From contig NZ_CP074371.1 of NCBI RefSeq assembly GCF_018362975.1, positions 62,001 through 126,000 on the forward strand: a stretch of DNA of 64,000 nucleotides. The letters are read 5' to 3'. Below the pieces are notes generated by a model, which saw nothing but the letters and a program-made list of their open reading frames with translations, did no database searches and was not told the DNA's origin. This DNA is from Nocardia tengchongensis (lineage in GTDB: Bacteria; Actinomycetota; Actinomycetes; Mycobacteriales; Mycobacteriaceae). This document shows, piece after piece, positions 8,566 to 17,952 of this stretch (positions are counted from its first letter, which is position 1; each line of letters begins with the position of its first letter). Position numbers and translations under genes: made by a program.

Positions 8566-9999
8566 GTGGATAGTCAGCAGCAGGTCATGGAATTCCGTTT
8601 GCCCGATCTCGGGGAGGGCCTCGCCGACGCGGAATTGGTGTCGTGGGCGGTCGCGATCGGCGACACCGTCACGCTGAACCAGGTGATCGCGGAGGTCGAG
8701 ACGGCCAAGGCCCAGGTGGCGCTGCCCAGCCCCTACGCGGGCACGGTCGTGGAACTGCTGGCCCAGCCCGGCGACACCGTGCCCGTCGGCGCCCCGCTGA
8801 TCCGCATCGCGGTGACCGCGCAGGCCCCGGCCGCCACGGCGAACGGCACCGCGCAGCCGAGCGGCACGACCACGGAGACACCGGCCGAACGGCAGGCCGT
8901 GCTGGTCGGTTACGGACCCGACACCGAACCGGTGTCCCGCCGGGCCGCCCGCGGGAAGAACGGTGACGCACCCGGTGTTTCGAGCCGGCGCGGCATGGGC
9001 TCGGACGGTCCGGAAGGGCTCGGCAGTTCGGCCCCGGCCGGACGGCCCGCCGCCACGCCCGCCGCCCGGAAACTGGCCCGCGAGATCGGGATCGACCTGA
9101 GCGCGGTGATCGGCACCGGCCCGCAGGGCGCGGTCACCGTCGAGGACCTGCACGGCATGCGGCCCGAAGCGCTGGGCACCGGTCATATCCCGATCCACAC
9201 CCCGCCGCCCGCCACCCTCGCCGCGCTGCCCGTGACCCCGGTCGCGCCCGAGGTGACACCGATGCATCCGGCGCCGGGCGGCCGCGCCGTCCCCGCCGAG
9301 CGCGAGACCCGCACCCCGATCAGCGGGATCCGCAAGCGCACCGCCGCCGCCATGGTGTCCAGCGCCCAGCACATTCCGCAGGCCAGCACCTTCGTGACCA
9401 CGGACTTCACCGCGTCCATCGAACTGCTCGAGCATCTGCGCACCACGGCCGGCTTCACCGGGCTCACCCTCACCCCGCTGGCGCTGGTGGCCCGCGCCGT
9501 ACTCGCGGCGCTCACCGAGTTCCCGGAGATCAACGCGCGCTGGGACGAGGCGAATCAGGAGATCGTCACCAAGCACTACGTGAACCTGGGCTTCGCGGTC
9601 GCCACCGAGCGCGGGCTGCTGGTGCCCAATCTCAAGGAGGCGCAAGGGTTCACGCTGCGCGACCTGTGCCTGGAGATCGCCGGGGCGGCCGCCAAGGCGC
9701 GCACCGGCACCGCCACCCCCGCCGACCTGACCGGCGGCACCTTCACCATCACCAATGTGGGCGTGTTCGGCGTGGACGCCGGTGTGCCGCTGGTGAATCC
9801 GGGCGAGGGGGCGATCCTGTGCCTGGGCTCCATCCGCAAACGGCCGTGGGTGCATCGCGACGAACTGGCGGTGCGCTGGGTGACCACCCTGGGCATGAGC
9901 TTCGACCACCGGATGATCGACGGCGAACAGGGATCGCGGTTCCTGGCGAGCGTGGCCGCCCTGCTGGAGGATCCGCTGACCCTGCTGGGCCGGGTCTAG
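8566..9999 (+). CDS. bkdC: Branched-chain 2-oxoacid dehydrogenase E2 (dihydrolipoamide acyltransferase)
   Basis: The 477-residue E2 core has one N-terminal lipoyl domain with the lipoylated Lys48 in EVETAKAQ. A flexible Ala/Pro linker follows, then a peripheral-subunit-binding domain at about 163-200 (PAARKLAREIGIDLSAVIGT), a second linker, and the catalytic acyltransferase domain. The active-site motif SFDHRMIDG has His448 and Asp452. It transfers the acyl group to CoA. GTG 8566 is chosen for its GGAGG site 7 bases upstream. No E3 gene lies here, so dihydrolipoamide dehydrogenase must be encoded elsewhere. Its stop overlaps the convergent thioesterase stop by 3 bases. Confidence 0.88.
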   Translation: MDSQQQVMEFRLPDLGEGLADAELVSWAVAIGDTVTLNQVIAEVETAKAQVALPSPYAGTVVELLAQPGDTVPVGAPLIRIAVTAQAPAATANGTAQPSGTTTETPAERQAVLVGYGPDTEPVSRRAARGKNGDAPGVSSRRGMGSDGPEGLGSSAPAGRPAATPAARKLAREIGIDLSAVIGTGPQGAVTVEDLHGMRPEALGTGHIPIHTPPPATLAALPVTPVAPEVTPMHPAPGGRAVPAERETRTPISGIRKRTAAAMVSSAQHIPQASTFVTTDFTASIELLEHLRTTAGFTGLTLTPLALVARAVLAALTEFPEINARWDEANQEIVTKHYVNLGFAVATERGLLVPNLKEAQGFTLRDLCLEIAGAAAKARTGTATPADLTGGTFTITNVGVFGVDAGVPLVNPGEGAILCLGSIRKRPWVHRDELAVRWVTTLGMSFDHRMIDGEQGSRFLASVAALLEDPLTLLGRV

Positions 10000-10439
10000 G
10001 ACTCGGCGGGCCCGGCCACCACCAGCGGCTCGGCGGCTGCCCGGATGACCGCCGGGATCGGCACCGGCTTGCGAGTCTGCTCGTCCACGTACACGTGCGT
10101 GAAGGTGCCGGTGGCGGCCAGGTCCAGATGGTCGCCGCCGTCACGGAAGATGGCCAGCTCGTAGTTGATGCTGGAAGTGCCCAGCCGCGACACCCGGATC
10201 CCCACCCGCAGCATGTCCGGGAAGCTGATCGAACCCAGGAACTTGCACGAGGTCTGGGCGACCACGCCGATGGCGTGCAGGTCCCGGATATCGGTCCCGG
10301 TCGCGCTGATCAGCCAGGCGTTCACGGCCGTGTCGAAGTACGAGTAGTACGTCACGTTGTTCACGTGCCCGTAGTGGTCGTTGTCGGCCCAGCGCGTCGG
10401 CACGGGCCAGAGCACGGGGTATCCATGATCCTGCGTCAC
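9996..10439 (-). CDS. Hotdog-fold acyl-CoA thioesterase (4HBT family)
   Basis: The 147-residue protein starts with the 4HBT signature RWADNDHYGHVNNVTYYSYF (residues 16-35), with the catalytic Asp and the GHVNN loop of 4-hydroxybenzoyl-CoA-type thioesterases. The rest fits a single hotdog fold. It would hydrolyse acyl-CoA thioesters in the cytoplasm; the chain specificity cannot be read from sequence. It is convergent with bkdC and could act on branched acyl-CoAs from that complex, but this is only context. Confidence 0.8.
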   Translation of the reverse strand: MTQDHGYPVLWPVPTRWADNDHYGHVNNVTYYSYFDTAVNAWLISATGTDIRDLHAIGVVAQTSCKFLGSISFPDMLRVGIRVSRLGTSSINYELAIFRDGGDHLDLAATGTFTHVYVDEQTRKPVPIPAVIRAAAEPLVVAGPAES

Positions 10440-10473
10440 TCCGCGACCCTAACCCGCCGCCGCGGCCCGGCGA

Positions 10474-11430
10474 TCACGCGGAGCGTTCGTCCGGAGTGGC
10501 GCGGTGGTCGCGGGGGCTGATGCCGTAGTGCCGTTTGAAGGCGGTGGACAGGGCGAAGGCGCTGCCGTAGCCGACGCGGCGGGCGATCGACTCCAGGGTG
10601 GCGTCGGATTCGTGCAGCAGATCGGCGGCCAGGGCCAGCCGCCAATCGGTGAGGAAGGCCATGGGCGGCTCGCCGACCAGTTCGGTGAAGCGGCGGGCCA
10701 GGGCGGCCCGGGAGACGCCGACCTCGGCGGCCAGCGAGGCGACCGTCCAGGGGTGGGCGGGATTGTGCTGCATGAGCCGCAGGGCCTTGCCGACCAGCGG
10801 ATCACCGTAGGCGTGATACCAGGCGGGGGCGTCGGCGCGGGAGAACCAGGCGCGTAGCGCGGCGATCAGCAAGAGGTCCAATAGTCGGTCCAGCATGGCG
10901 CCCTGGGCGGGCAGGTCCTTGGCGGACTCGTCGACCAGCAGATCCAGCACCCGGGAGTCGATCTCGCCGCGACCCAGCACCGCGATCGGCGGCAGCGCGC
11001 GCAGCAGCCGGCGACTGGCCGCCGACTCGTGCTCGTAGGTGCCGGTGACCAGCACCGTCTCGGCGTCGGCGCTGGTGCCCCAGCTGCGCACGCCCAGACT
11101 CAGTGCCTCGCACAGCACTTCACCGTCCATCGTGGTGGTGATATTGCCGGGCTCGATGAGCACCTGCGGCGCGGTGCCCGGATCGTCGGCGACGGTGTAG
11201 TGGTCGGGGCCGCGGAAGATGGCGATATCGCCGGTGCGCAGCTGCCGGGGCGGACCCGGCTTGCCGCCCTTGGGTTCCGGCAGCACCCAGCCGCCGCCCC
11301 GCACCACCGCCACCACGGTCAGCGGGGCCTCGTCCCGGATTCGCAGGGACCACGGTGGATCGAACGACGAGCGCATCACGAATGCCGCTCGCGCCCGTGG
11401 TCCTTCGAGCAGACTGGCCAACGCATCCAT
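10474..11430 (-). CDS. AraC-family regulator with cupin sensor domain
   Basis: The 318-residue protein has an N-terminal cupin_6-like sensor (SLRIRDEAPLTVVAVVRGGG, then LRTGDIAIFRGPDHYTVAD). The C-terminal double HTH of AraC/XylS type contains PWTVASLAAEVGVSRAALAR and the conserved ARRVGYGSAFALSTAFKRHY. ATG 11430 is preferred over an upstream GTG-type extension at 11466. It is divergent from the NAD(P)-binding protein at 11505, a common pairing in actinobacteria, and probably activates or represses it. The inducer is unknown. Confidence 0.85.
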   Translation of the reverse strand: MDALASLLEGPRARAAFVMRSSFDPPWSLRIRDEAPLTVVAVVRGGGWVLPEPKGGKPGPPRQLRTGDIAIFRGPDHYTVADDPGTAPQVLIEPGNITTTMDGEVLCEALSLGVRSWGTSADAETVLVTGTYEHESAASRRLLRALPPIAVLGRGEIDSRVLDLLVDESAKDLPAQGAMLDRLLDLLLIAALRAWFSRADAPAWYHAYGDPLVGKALRLMQHNPAHPWTVASLAAEVGVSRAALARRFTELVGEPPMAFLTDWRLALAADLLHESDATLESIARRVGYGSAFALSTAFKRHYGISPRDHRATPDERSA

Positions 11431-11504
11431 GACAAAGACGATGGCAAATGCCCGGGCGCTTCTCAACCATGTTCGCGCCCGCCGATTCCCGATGTACTGA
11501 ATAC

Positions 11505-12368
11505 ATGATCAACGAAAACAGCTCCAGCAGCGCAAACACCGTCCTCGTCCTCGGCGCGACCGGCAAGACCGGACGCCGGGTGGCCGGCCTGCTGACCGAG
11601 CACGGCGTGCCCGTGCGGGCCGGTTCGCGCACGGCCGCAATCCCGTTCGACTGGACCGACCGCGACACCTGGACGGCCGCCCTGGACGGCGTCGACGCCG
11701 TCTACCTGTCCTATCAGCCGGATCTGGCGGTCCCCGGCGCACCGGCCGACATCAAGGCCCTCTGCGACCGGGCCGCGGCCGCCGGCGTGCGCAAGGTGGT
11801 GCTGCTGTCCGGCCGCGGCGAACCCGAAGCCCTGGAATGTGAAGGCATCGTGCAAGATTCGGGCCTGACGTGGACCGTGGTGCGGTGCGCCTGGTTCGCG
11901 CAGAACTTCGACGAAGGCTCGTTCACCGATTTCATCCTCGCCGGTGAGGTGGCACTGCCCGCCGGAGATGTGCCGGAACCGTTCGTGCACACCGACGACA
12001 TCGCCGAGGTGGCGGTGGCGGCGCTGCTCGACGACCGGCACGCCGGGCAGGTGTACGAACTCACCGGACCGCGCGCCCTCAGCTTCGCTGAGGCGGTGGC
12101 CGAGATCGGCGCGGCGACCGGGCGGGACATCGCCTACATTCCGCTCACCCGAACCGAATTCGTGGCCGCCCTGACCTCCTACGGGGTCCCCGCCGACGAG
12201 GTCAGCCTGCTCGACTACCTGTTCGGCACGGTGCTCGACGGCCGCAACTCGCACGTCACCGACGGGGTGCGGCGGGCGCTCGGGCGGGAGCCCCGCGACT
12301 TCGCCGACTACGTGCGCGAGGCGGCCGCGAGCGGAGTCTGGTCGGTCACGGCGGACGTCCGAGGATAG
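11505..12368 (+). CDS. NmrA-like NAD(P)-binding protein
   Basis: The 287-residue protein has a Rossmann dinucleotide loop GATGKTG (17-23) near the N-terminus. The atypical short-chain dehydrogenase pattern of the NmrA/QorB-like group follows: DGVDAVYLSYQPDL, then VRKVVLLSGRGEPEALECEG and the C-terminal QVYELTGPRALSFAEAVAEI. It lacks the classical YxxxK catalytic pair, so it may be a redox-sensing protein or a reductase acting on quinones or small carbonyls. ATG 11505 lies 74 bases from the divergent AraC gene, which likely controls it. Confidence 0.75.
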   Translation: MINENSSSSANTVLVLGATGKTGRRVAGLLTEHGVPVRAGSRTAAIPFDWTDRDTWTAALDGVDAVYLSYQPDLAVPGAPADIKALCDRAAAAGVRKVVLLSGRGEPEALECEGIVQDSGLTWTVVRCAWFAQNFDEGSFTDFILAGEVALPAGDVPEPFVHTDDIAEVAVAALLDDRHAGQVYELTGPRALSFAEAVAEIGAATGRDIAYIPLTRTEFVAALTSYGVPADEVSLLDYLFGTVLDGRNSHVTDGVRRALGREPRDFADYVREAAASGVWSVTADVRG

Positions 12369-12489
12369 AACTCACCATCGAAAAGGTTGTACCGCAAACG
12401 ATTCGGATCGTGATCCCGATCGTCGACGCTGCCGCGACGGACCGCGAAAACCGGGGAGAGACCGGGGTGCACCCGGTAGCGTCGTACCG

Positions 12490-13677
12490 ATGGCCGCTGC
12501 GACGCCCGCTCCCCGCATCCGGAAGGCCCGCCCGGCGCTGTTCGCGGTGTTCGGCCTCAACGGGATGCTCTCGGCGGTCTGGATCGTGCACATCCCGGCC
12601 ATCACCGCGCGCACCGGTGTCGGGCCCACCACGTTCGGCATGCTGATCCTGCTGATGACGGTCTGCGCGATCGCGGGCATGCAGACCGCGGGCCCGCTCG
12701 CCGACCGCCTCGGCAGCCGCACCCTCACCGCCGCGGCCGTCACCCTGCTGGCCCTCACCCTGCTCGGCCCGGCCCACGCCACCTCCCCCGCCACACTCGG
12801 ACTGACCCTGGGCGCCTTCGGCTTCGCCAACGGCGCCCTGGACGTCTCGATGAACGCGCAGGCCGTGCACATCGAACGCGCCTACGGCCGCCCGATCATG
12901 TCGGCGTTCCATGCCTTCTTCTCCTGCGGCGGCTTTCTCGGGTCCGCCTACGGCGCGGCCACCCAGCACGCGCATTGGTCGCCGACCGCGACCTTCCTGC
13001 TGGCCACCGGTTTCGGACTGGTCGTGATCGCCCTTGCGATACCGAACCTGCTCCCCCACGTCGACGCCGCGGCCACGCCGCACGCCGCCGGGGAGGCCCT
13101 GCCGCAGTCCAGGATCCGGCGGAAGGTGCTGGCGCTCGGGCTGATCGCCTTCGCCGTGCTGATGGCCGAGGGGGTGGCGGCGGACTGGAGTGCACTGCAG
13201 GTGAAGGACCGGCTCGGCGTCGACGCGGGCACCGCCGCGCTGGCCTTCACGGGGTTCTCGCTGACCATGACCGTCGGCCGGTTCGGCGCGGATCGGGTGG
13301 CCGGGCGGATCGGCCGGGTGGCCCTGCTGCGCTGGGGAACGGCGCTGGCGGCCATCGGTTTCGGGGCGGTGGTGGTGTCCGGATGGCTGCCATTGACGGT
13401 GCTGGGCTGGGCGCTGTGCGGGATCGGGCTGGCCGGGGGTGTCCCGCAGGTGTTCACGGCCGCGGGCAATCTGGGCTCGGCGACGGCCGCGACCGATATG
13501 TCGCGGGTCTTCGGGCTCGGCTACGTCGGGCTGCTGGCCGGTCCGGCGATCATCGGCTGGCTGGACAAGCTCGTGCCGCTGACCGCGGCGATGGTGGTGC
13601 CGCTGGTCGCGATGGTGTTGTGCGCGTGCGGCGCTCGGGCCGTGGCGGCGCCGGCCCCGGAATCGGTCCGCGACTGA
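12490..13677 (+). CDS. MFS transporter
   Basis: The 395-residue membrane protein has about 12 predicted spans. The MFS motif A-like loop between spans 2 and 3 reads GPLADRLGSRTLT, and the second half repeats it as GRFGADRVAGRIGR. GLTLGAFGFANGALDVSMNA resembles the YbjJ/FucP-like subgroup of MFS proteins. The substrate is not readable from sequence. The ATG at 12490 has no strong ribosome-binding site. It ends 4 bases before the convergent MarR gene. The 121 bases upstream hold no other gene. Confidence 0.75.
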   Translation: MAAATPAPRIRKARPALFAVFGLNGMLSAVWIVHIPAITARTGVGPTTFGMLILLMTVCAIAGMQTAGPLADRLGSRTLTAAAVTLLALTLLGPAHATSPATLGLTLGAFGFANGALDVSMNAQAVHIERAYGRPIMSAFHAFFSCGGFLGSAYGAATQHAHWSPTATFLLATGFGLVVIALAIPNLLPHVDAAATPHAAGEALPQSRIRRKVLALGLIAFAVLMAEGVAADWSALQVKDRLGVDAGTAALAFTGFSLTMTVGRFGADRVAGRIGRVALLRWGTALAAIGFGAVVVSGWLPLTVLGWALCGIGLAGGVPQVFTAAGNLGSATAATDMSRVFGLGYVGLLAGPAIIGWLDKLVPLTAAMVVPLVAMVLCACGARAVAAPAPESVRD

Positions 13678-13681
13678 CGGG

Positions 13682-14212
13682 TCAGGCCGACGGGCGGTCG
13701 CGGGCGGTCGCGCCGAGGTCGCCGATGACTTCGGCGTGGTCGAGGAAGGCGTCGACCATGCGGTGGTTGAGGACGGCGACGGCCTTCAGGTCCTCGGGGC
13801 TCCAATCGGCGAGGGCCTCGGCCATCCAGCCGCGCATCACCTCGCGCACGGCTTCGACGGCGCGGCGGCCCGACTCGGTGGGGCCGACCCGCTGGGCGCG
13901 GCGGTCGTCGGGGTCGGCGACGCGTTCCACGTAGCCCGCCTTCTCCAGGCGCTGGATCTGGCGGCTCACGTGCGGGGCCTCCACATCTAGGCGGGTGGCG
14001 AGCTCGCCCAGGCGCATCGGTTCGTCGGCGTCGGCGAGCAGGCGCAGCAGCGGGACACTGGCCCGATCCATGGTCAGGCCGCACTGGACCATGGCTTTGT
14101 CGTGGCGGCGGACGCGGGTCAGCAGGTAGGCGACACGGGCCAGCGCGCGTTCCAGTTCCACGATGTGACCTGCGTCAACTTGGGCGGCGTTTGTGGCTTC
14201 CGATCGCGGCAT
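13682..14212 (-). CDS. MarR-family transcriptional regulator
   Basis: The 176-residue protein has the MarR winged helix: LRLLADADEPMRLGELATRL, recognition helix DVEAPHVSRQIQRLEKAGYV, and the wing with the signature DPDDRRAQRVGPTESGRRAV. MarR dimers bind short palindromes and release on drug or phenolic ligands. It is divergent from the MFS transporter at 14272. A 21-bp palindrome lies between the two genes, so autoregulation and control of the efflux gene are very likely. Confidence 0.88.
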   Translation of the reverse strand: MPRSEATNAAQVDAGHIVELERALARVAYLLTRVRRHDKAMVQCGLTMDRASVPLLRLLADADEPMRLGELATRLDVEAPHVSRQIQRLEKAGYVERVADPDDRRAQRVGPTESGRRAVEAVREVMRGWMAEALADWSPEDLKAVAVLNHRMVDAFLDHAEVIGDLGATARDRPSA

Positions 14213-14234
14213 GTGGTTATCTTACGAAACCCAT

Positions 14235-14255
14235 TTACTTAATTTTGGTAAGTAA
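14235..14255. promoter_or_regulatory. MarR operator palindrome
   Basis: TTACTTA and TAAGTAA are perfect 7-bp arms separated by a 7-base AT-rich spacer. The site lies 22 bases from the MarR start and 16 bases from the MFS start. Size, AT content and position match known MarR operators. Confidence 0.75.
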
Positions 14256-14271
14256 CACAAAGGACCACCGC

Positions 14272-15712
14272 ATGACTACGACCGCAGTCGGTCAGGTCGA
14301 CGTGACGAAACCCGTCGAACCATCGAAGGCCCACCTCGGCCTCACCCTGCTCGCGCTGTGTGCGGCCGGACTGGTCGTGTCCCTGCAGCAGACCGTCGTG
14401 ATCCCGCTGCTGCCGCGCTTCATCACCCAACTGCACACCGACGTCGCCGGCGTCACCTGGCTGTTCACCGCCGCCCTGCTCTCCGGCGCGGTCGCCACCC
14501 CGCTGCTGTCCCGCTTCGGCGACATGTACGGCAAGAAGCCGATGGTCATGGTCACCATGGGCGTGCTCGTCGTCGGCTCGGTGGTCTGCGCCTTCGCCAC
14601 CACGCTGCCCGTCTACATCATCGGCCGTGCGCTGCAAGGCATCTCGTCGGCCATGATCCCGCTCGCCATCGGCATCATCCGCGACACCTTCCCCGCGCGA
14701 ACGATTGGTCCGCGCAATCGGAGTCGTGTCCGGCACCATGGGCGTCGGCGGCACCATCGGACTGCTGGCCACCGGCGTCATCGCCGACCACACCACCAAC
14801 CCGCACCCGGTCTTCTGGCTGACCGCGGGTCTCGGCGTGGTCGCCACTGCACTGATCCAGGTGAGCGCCCAGAACAATGGCGTGCGCCACGGCGGCAAGC
14901 CCGACTTCATCGGCGCGGCCCTGCTGGCCGCGCTGCTGATCTGCCTGCTGCTCGGCATCAGCGAGGGCCCGCGCTGGGGCTGGGGCTCCGCCTCGGTCAT
15001 CGGCATGTTCGCGGCCGCCGCGGTGCTCACCGCCGTCTGGGTGTTCGTGGAGCTCGAGGTCGAACAGCCGCTGGTGCGCCTGCAGCTGCTCGTCGGCCCG
15101 CAGTCGCTGTCGGCGAACGTGGCCTCCGCCCTGCTCGGCTTCTCCATGTTCGGCGCCTTCTCGCTGGTCTCCAACTTCATTCAGACGCCCGCGGACAAGG
15201 TCGGCTACGGCCTGTCCGGGACCGTGCTGTCGGTCGGCCTCTACGGCATCCCGAGCGCAGCGCTGATGACCTTCTTCTCCTTCAACACCGGCCGCATCTC
15301 CGCCAAGATCGGACCCGCCTACACCCTCGCCATCGGCGCGACCTTCGCCGGACTGTCGATGGGCTGGCTGGCCTTCTCACACGGCCACGGCTACGACATG
15401 GTCATCGCGAACGCGCTGCAGGGCATCGGTTTCGGCATCGGCTACGCGGCGCTGGGCACCCTCGCCGTGCAGCACGTGCCGATGAGCGAGAGCGGCATCG
15501 CGTCGGGCATCAACTCCCTGGTGCGGACCGCGGGCGGCTCGATCGCGGGCGCGATCACCGGCTCGATCCTGACCGCCCACGTGCTGAAACTGGGCGCACA
15601 CGCCGTGCCGACCGAGGGCGCGTACGTCGCGAGCTTCGCGACGCTGGCCATCGGCGCGTTCGGCGCGGCGGCCGTGGCTCTCGGCCACGGGCTGCGCCAC
15701 AAGGGGCAATAA
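14272..15712 (+). CDS. MFS drug-efflux transporter (DHA2-like), interrupted by a frameshift
   Basis: The first part (14272 to about 14697) encodes five membrane segments including LSRFGDMYGKKPMVMVTMGV (motif A) and ends at IIRDTFPAR. The second part, in the -1 frame, continues RAIGVVSGTMGVGGTIGLLA to the stop at 15712. Adding one base within the GCGCG run near 14697 gives PAREREL-like continuity (ARERLVRAIG) and one protein of about 480 residues with around 14 spans, typical of DHA2/EmrB-type efflux pumps. It is under the divergent MarR gene. The break is probably a sequencing error. Confidence 0.75.
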
Positions 15713-15728
15713 CAACTCTCGTAGCTCT

Positions 15729-15771
15729 CAGGGCTTCGCCCTGAAACCCCCACTCTCAGGGCTTCGCCCTG
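15729..15771. repeat. Two tandem copies of a 15-base hairpin
   Basis: CAGGGCTTCGCCCTG occurs at 15729-15743 and 15757-15771, each preceded by CTCT and spaced 28 bases apart. Each copy is a perfect 6-bp stem with a 3-base loop. They lie just after the MFS stop and before a strong terminator, and may act as extra termination or 3'-end protection structures. Confidence 0.7.
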
Positions 15772-15778
15772 GCAATCG

Positions 15779-15816
15779 AAAAGGCCTGCGCATTCCTCGT
15801 TGTGCGCAGGCTTTTT
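15779..15816. terminator. Bidirectional intrinsic terminator
   Basis: GCCTGCGCA (15784-15792) pairs with TGCGCAGGC (15803-15811) around a 10-base loop and is followed by TTTTT. AAAA precedes the stem, so the opposite strand also has a T tract. It serves the convergent MFS and peptidase genes. Confidence 0.85.
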
Positions 15817-15821
15817 CGGGT

Positions 15822-16460
15822 CTAGGTCAGGATCGTGGTGCGGTCGCCGTCGACGACCACCACGTGATCGTCGGTGAGCGCCCAGTGCAGGACGCCGTCG
15901 GCGACGTAGTCGCGCACGAGTTTCCGGGACAACCCCTGCGGGTCGGTCGGCGAGTCCAGGTGCGGGACGATGCGGTGATCGACCAGACCGAGGCCGTCCC
16001 AGCGAGGTTCGACACCGCAGGCGGTGCGCACCTCCGCCGGGTCGTCCATGGCTTCGATGCCGTGCAGGTCGGGGGTCATGACGCAGGCCCCCGCGCTGTA
16101 GCCCGCGTAGACCAGGGCATCCTCCGCGAGCAGTTTCGTCAGGGCGAGATCGGCTCCGCTGCGGGCGAATTGAGCGCGCAGAACGAAGGTGTTGCCGCCG
16201 CGCACCCACACCATCGGATAGTCGCGCAGCCGCTGCTCCACCTCGGCCGGGCGACCGATGTACTCGCGCAGGTCGAGGACTTCCGGCTGGAAACCCAAGC
16301 GGCGCAGCGGAACCAGATCGCTGGTGACGGCGCTCTGCCAGGCCGAGGGCCAGGCATCGCAGGCATTGGCGATAACGGCCACCGGGCCGGGCGCACCGGT
16401 CAGTTCGAGCAACCGCTGCTGGTGTGCGCCGAAACGGTAGCTGGACAGGAACAGTCGCAC
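15822..16460 (-). CDS. Peptidase E-like Ser peptidase (S51 family)
   Basis: The 213-residue protein belongs to the class I glutamine-amidotransferase-like fold of peptidase E/cyanophycinase. The nucleophile elbow is YAGYSAGACVM with Ser122, and the preceding MVWVRGGNTFVL (83-94) is the typical S51 strand. Members cleave Asp-X dipeptides or related substrates. GTG 16460 starts 1 base after the stop of the upstream gene, so it is the last gene of a three-gene leftward operon (HIT, isomerase-like, peptidase). Confidence 0.75.
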   Translation of the reverse strand: MRLFLSSYRFGAHQQRLLELTGAPGPVAVIANACDAWPSAWQSAVTSDLVPLRRLGFQPEVLDLREYIGRPAEVEQRLRDYPMVWVRGGNTFVLRAQFARSGADLALTKLLAEDALVYAGYSAGACVMTPDLHGIEAMDDPAEVRTACGVEPRWDGLGLVDHRIVPHLDSPTDPQGLSRKLVRDYVADGVLHWALTDDHVVVVDGDRTTILT

Positions 16461-16461
16461 G

Positions 16462-17280
16462 TCAGATGGTGAAGGCGAGAGTACGGACCAGGCGGTTGCC
16501 GAGGTCGATGTCACCGGCGAGGGAGATCTCCCCCGCGTGCGCGTCCGCGGTGGTGCGGCCTCCGCGTAAGCGGGCGAACAGGCCGGAGTCCATGGTCACC
16601 ACGGTCGTGGCCGGCCCGTCCAGGGTCCCGACCAGGCTCGCCCGCCCGACTACGACCGCCACATGCAGGGTCTGCGGCACCGGGCCGGTCAGCTCGAAGG
16701 TGATGCGCGAACCGTCCGGCGCGCCCGCGCCTTTCACCGCGGCCCGGCCGAGTGCGGTCAGCAGTTCGGTGTAGGCGACCGCGCCGCGGCTGCCGCCCTC
16801 CTCGACCGCCACGCCCAGGGCGTCGGCGATGTCGTGCTCGTGCATCCAGCAGTCGAACAGGCGGATGCGCATGAACCGGCCGTAGGGCGCCATGCCCACC
16901 GGCGTCGGGACGAATCCGCCCCACGTCTCGTCGGTGGTCTGCTCGAGCGCCTTCACCCGGCGACCGGTGACGTCGAGGAAGCGGTCCAGCAGTTGCGCGC
17001 CGGCCAGCGGGCGCAGGGACTCGATCCACTTCTCGTTCAGCGTGCCGATCTCGTTGCGGATGTGCGCCCCGGACACCTCGGCATCCGGGGTCGGCTCGCC
17101 CAGCAGCATCGATTCGGTCCCGATCATGTGGGCCATGACGTCGAAGACCGTCCAGCCGGGCAGCGGCGAAGGCGTGCGCCATCGGTTTTCGTCCAGCCCG
17201 TCCACCAGCCGGGTGAGAGCGTCCCACTGGTCGGATAAAAGGGCCGTGATCTCGGCGCGGTCCGGCACCGTGTCGGTCAT
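16462..17280 (-). CDS. Maleylpyruvate isomerase/DinB-like mycothiol-dependent enzyme family protein
   Basis: The 272-residue protein fits the actinobacterial TIGR03083/MDMPI family. Its N-terminal DinB-like four-helix bundle carries metal-binding His residues (GWTVFDVMAHMIGTE around 43-57 and RLFDCWMHEHDIADAL around 140-155). A C-terminal MDMPI_C domain follows (ITFELTGPVPQTLHV). Such proteins are thought to use mycothiol, which fits an actinobacterium; the reaction is unknown. ATG 17280 overlaps the HIT gene stop (ATGA), so the two are translationally coupled. Confidence 0.7.
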   Translation of the reverse strand: MTDTVPDRAEITALLSDQWDALTRLVDGLDENRWRTPSPLPGWTVFDVMAHMIGTESMLLGEPTPDAEVSGAHIRNEIGTLNEKWIESLRPLAGAQLLDRFLDVTGRRVKALEQTTDETWGGFVPTPVGMAPYGRFMRIRLFDCWMHEHDIADALGVAVEEGGSRGAVAYTELLTALGRAAVKGAGAPDGSRITFELTGPVPQTLHVAVVVGRASLVGTLDGPATTVVTMDSGLFARLRGGRTTADAHAGEISLAGDIDLGNRLVRTLAFTI

Positions 17281-17726
17281 GCGGTGGTCTCCCTCTCCTC
17301 GTCGGCGAGCCGGTCCAGCCCGGCTCGCAGTGCCGCGGCGGTGCGCTCGGTGTCGTGCGGACGGCGCAGCACGAACCCCTTCGCGAAACGCAGGGTGTCG
17401 CCGTGATGGCGGGGAATCACGTGCAGGTGCACGTGATGAACAGTCTGGAAGGCGGCCTTGCCGTCGTTGATCAGCAGGTTCGCGCCGTCGGCCGTGAGGC
17501 CCGCGCGGCGCATGGATTTGGCCAGGCGGTGACCGAAGCCGAACAGGCGAGCACCCGTCTCCGGGTCGAGTTCGTCGAGATCGGTCGCGTGCCGCTTGGG
17601 GATCACCAGGGTGTGTCCCCGGGTGATGGGCCGGATGTCGAGGAAGGCCACCAGGTGGTCGTCCTCGAAGATCTTGGTCGCGGGTGCGTCGCCCGCGACG
17701 ATCCGGCAGAAAGTGCAGCCACTCAC
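17277..17726 (-). CDS. HIT-family nucleotide hydrolase
   Basis: The 149-residue protein has the histidine-triad motif HHVHLHVIPRH (97-107), whose central His attacks the alpha-phosphate of AMP-linked nucleotides. An N-terminal CxxC-containing segment CTFCRIVAGDAPATKIFEDD is typical of bacterial HIT proteins. Substrates could be ADP-ribose or AMP-linked compounds. GTG 17726 is chosen to give this canonical N-terminus. It is the first gene of a leftward operon with the isomerase-like and peptidase E genes. Confidence 0.85.
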   Translation of the reverse strand: MSGCTFCRIVAGDAPATKIFEDDHLVAFLDIRPITRGHTLVIPKRHATDLDELDPETGARLFGFGHRLAKSMRRAGLTADGANLLINDGKAAFQTVHHVHLHVIPRHHGDTLRFAKGFVLRRPHDTERTAAALRAGLDRLADEERETTA

Positions 17727-17952
17727 ACCGCAGACATTACGGCGTACAGGTGATGTGCGACACCCCCTACACGACCCCGGAAGGGGCACAACCGAACCCA
17801 AAACTACTGACCGGTAGCTCCCGGAATTCGCTCGTGCTCGAGGTCACCGGAACCCCGGCCGAGCACGGAGTTGTCCGGTTTTCTCGCCACACCATGTGAT
17901 GGGCATCTCCGCTACGCTCACCGCGGACCAGGTACAGTTGCGAGAATTCTCA

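Noticed and set aside
15729-15771. CRISPR-like or mobile repeat
   Set aside because: Only two copies, each a small hairpin next to a terminator; better seen as 3'-end structures.
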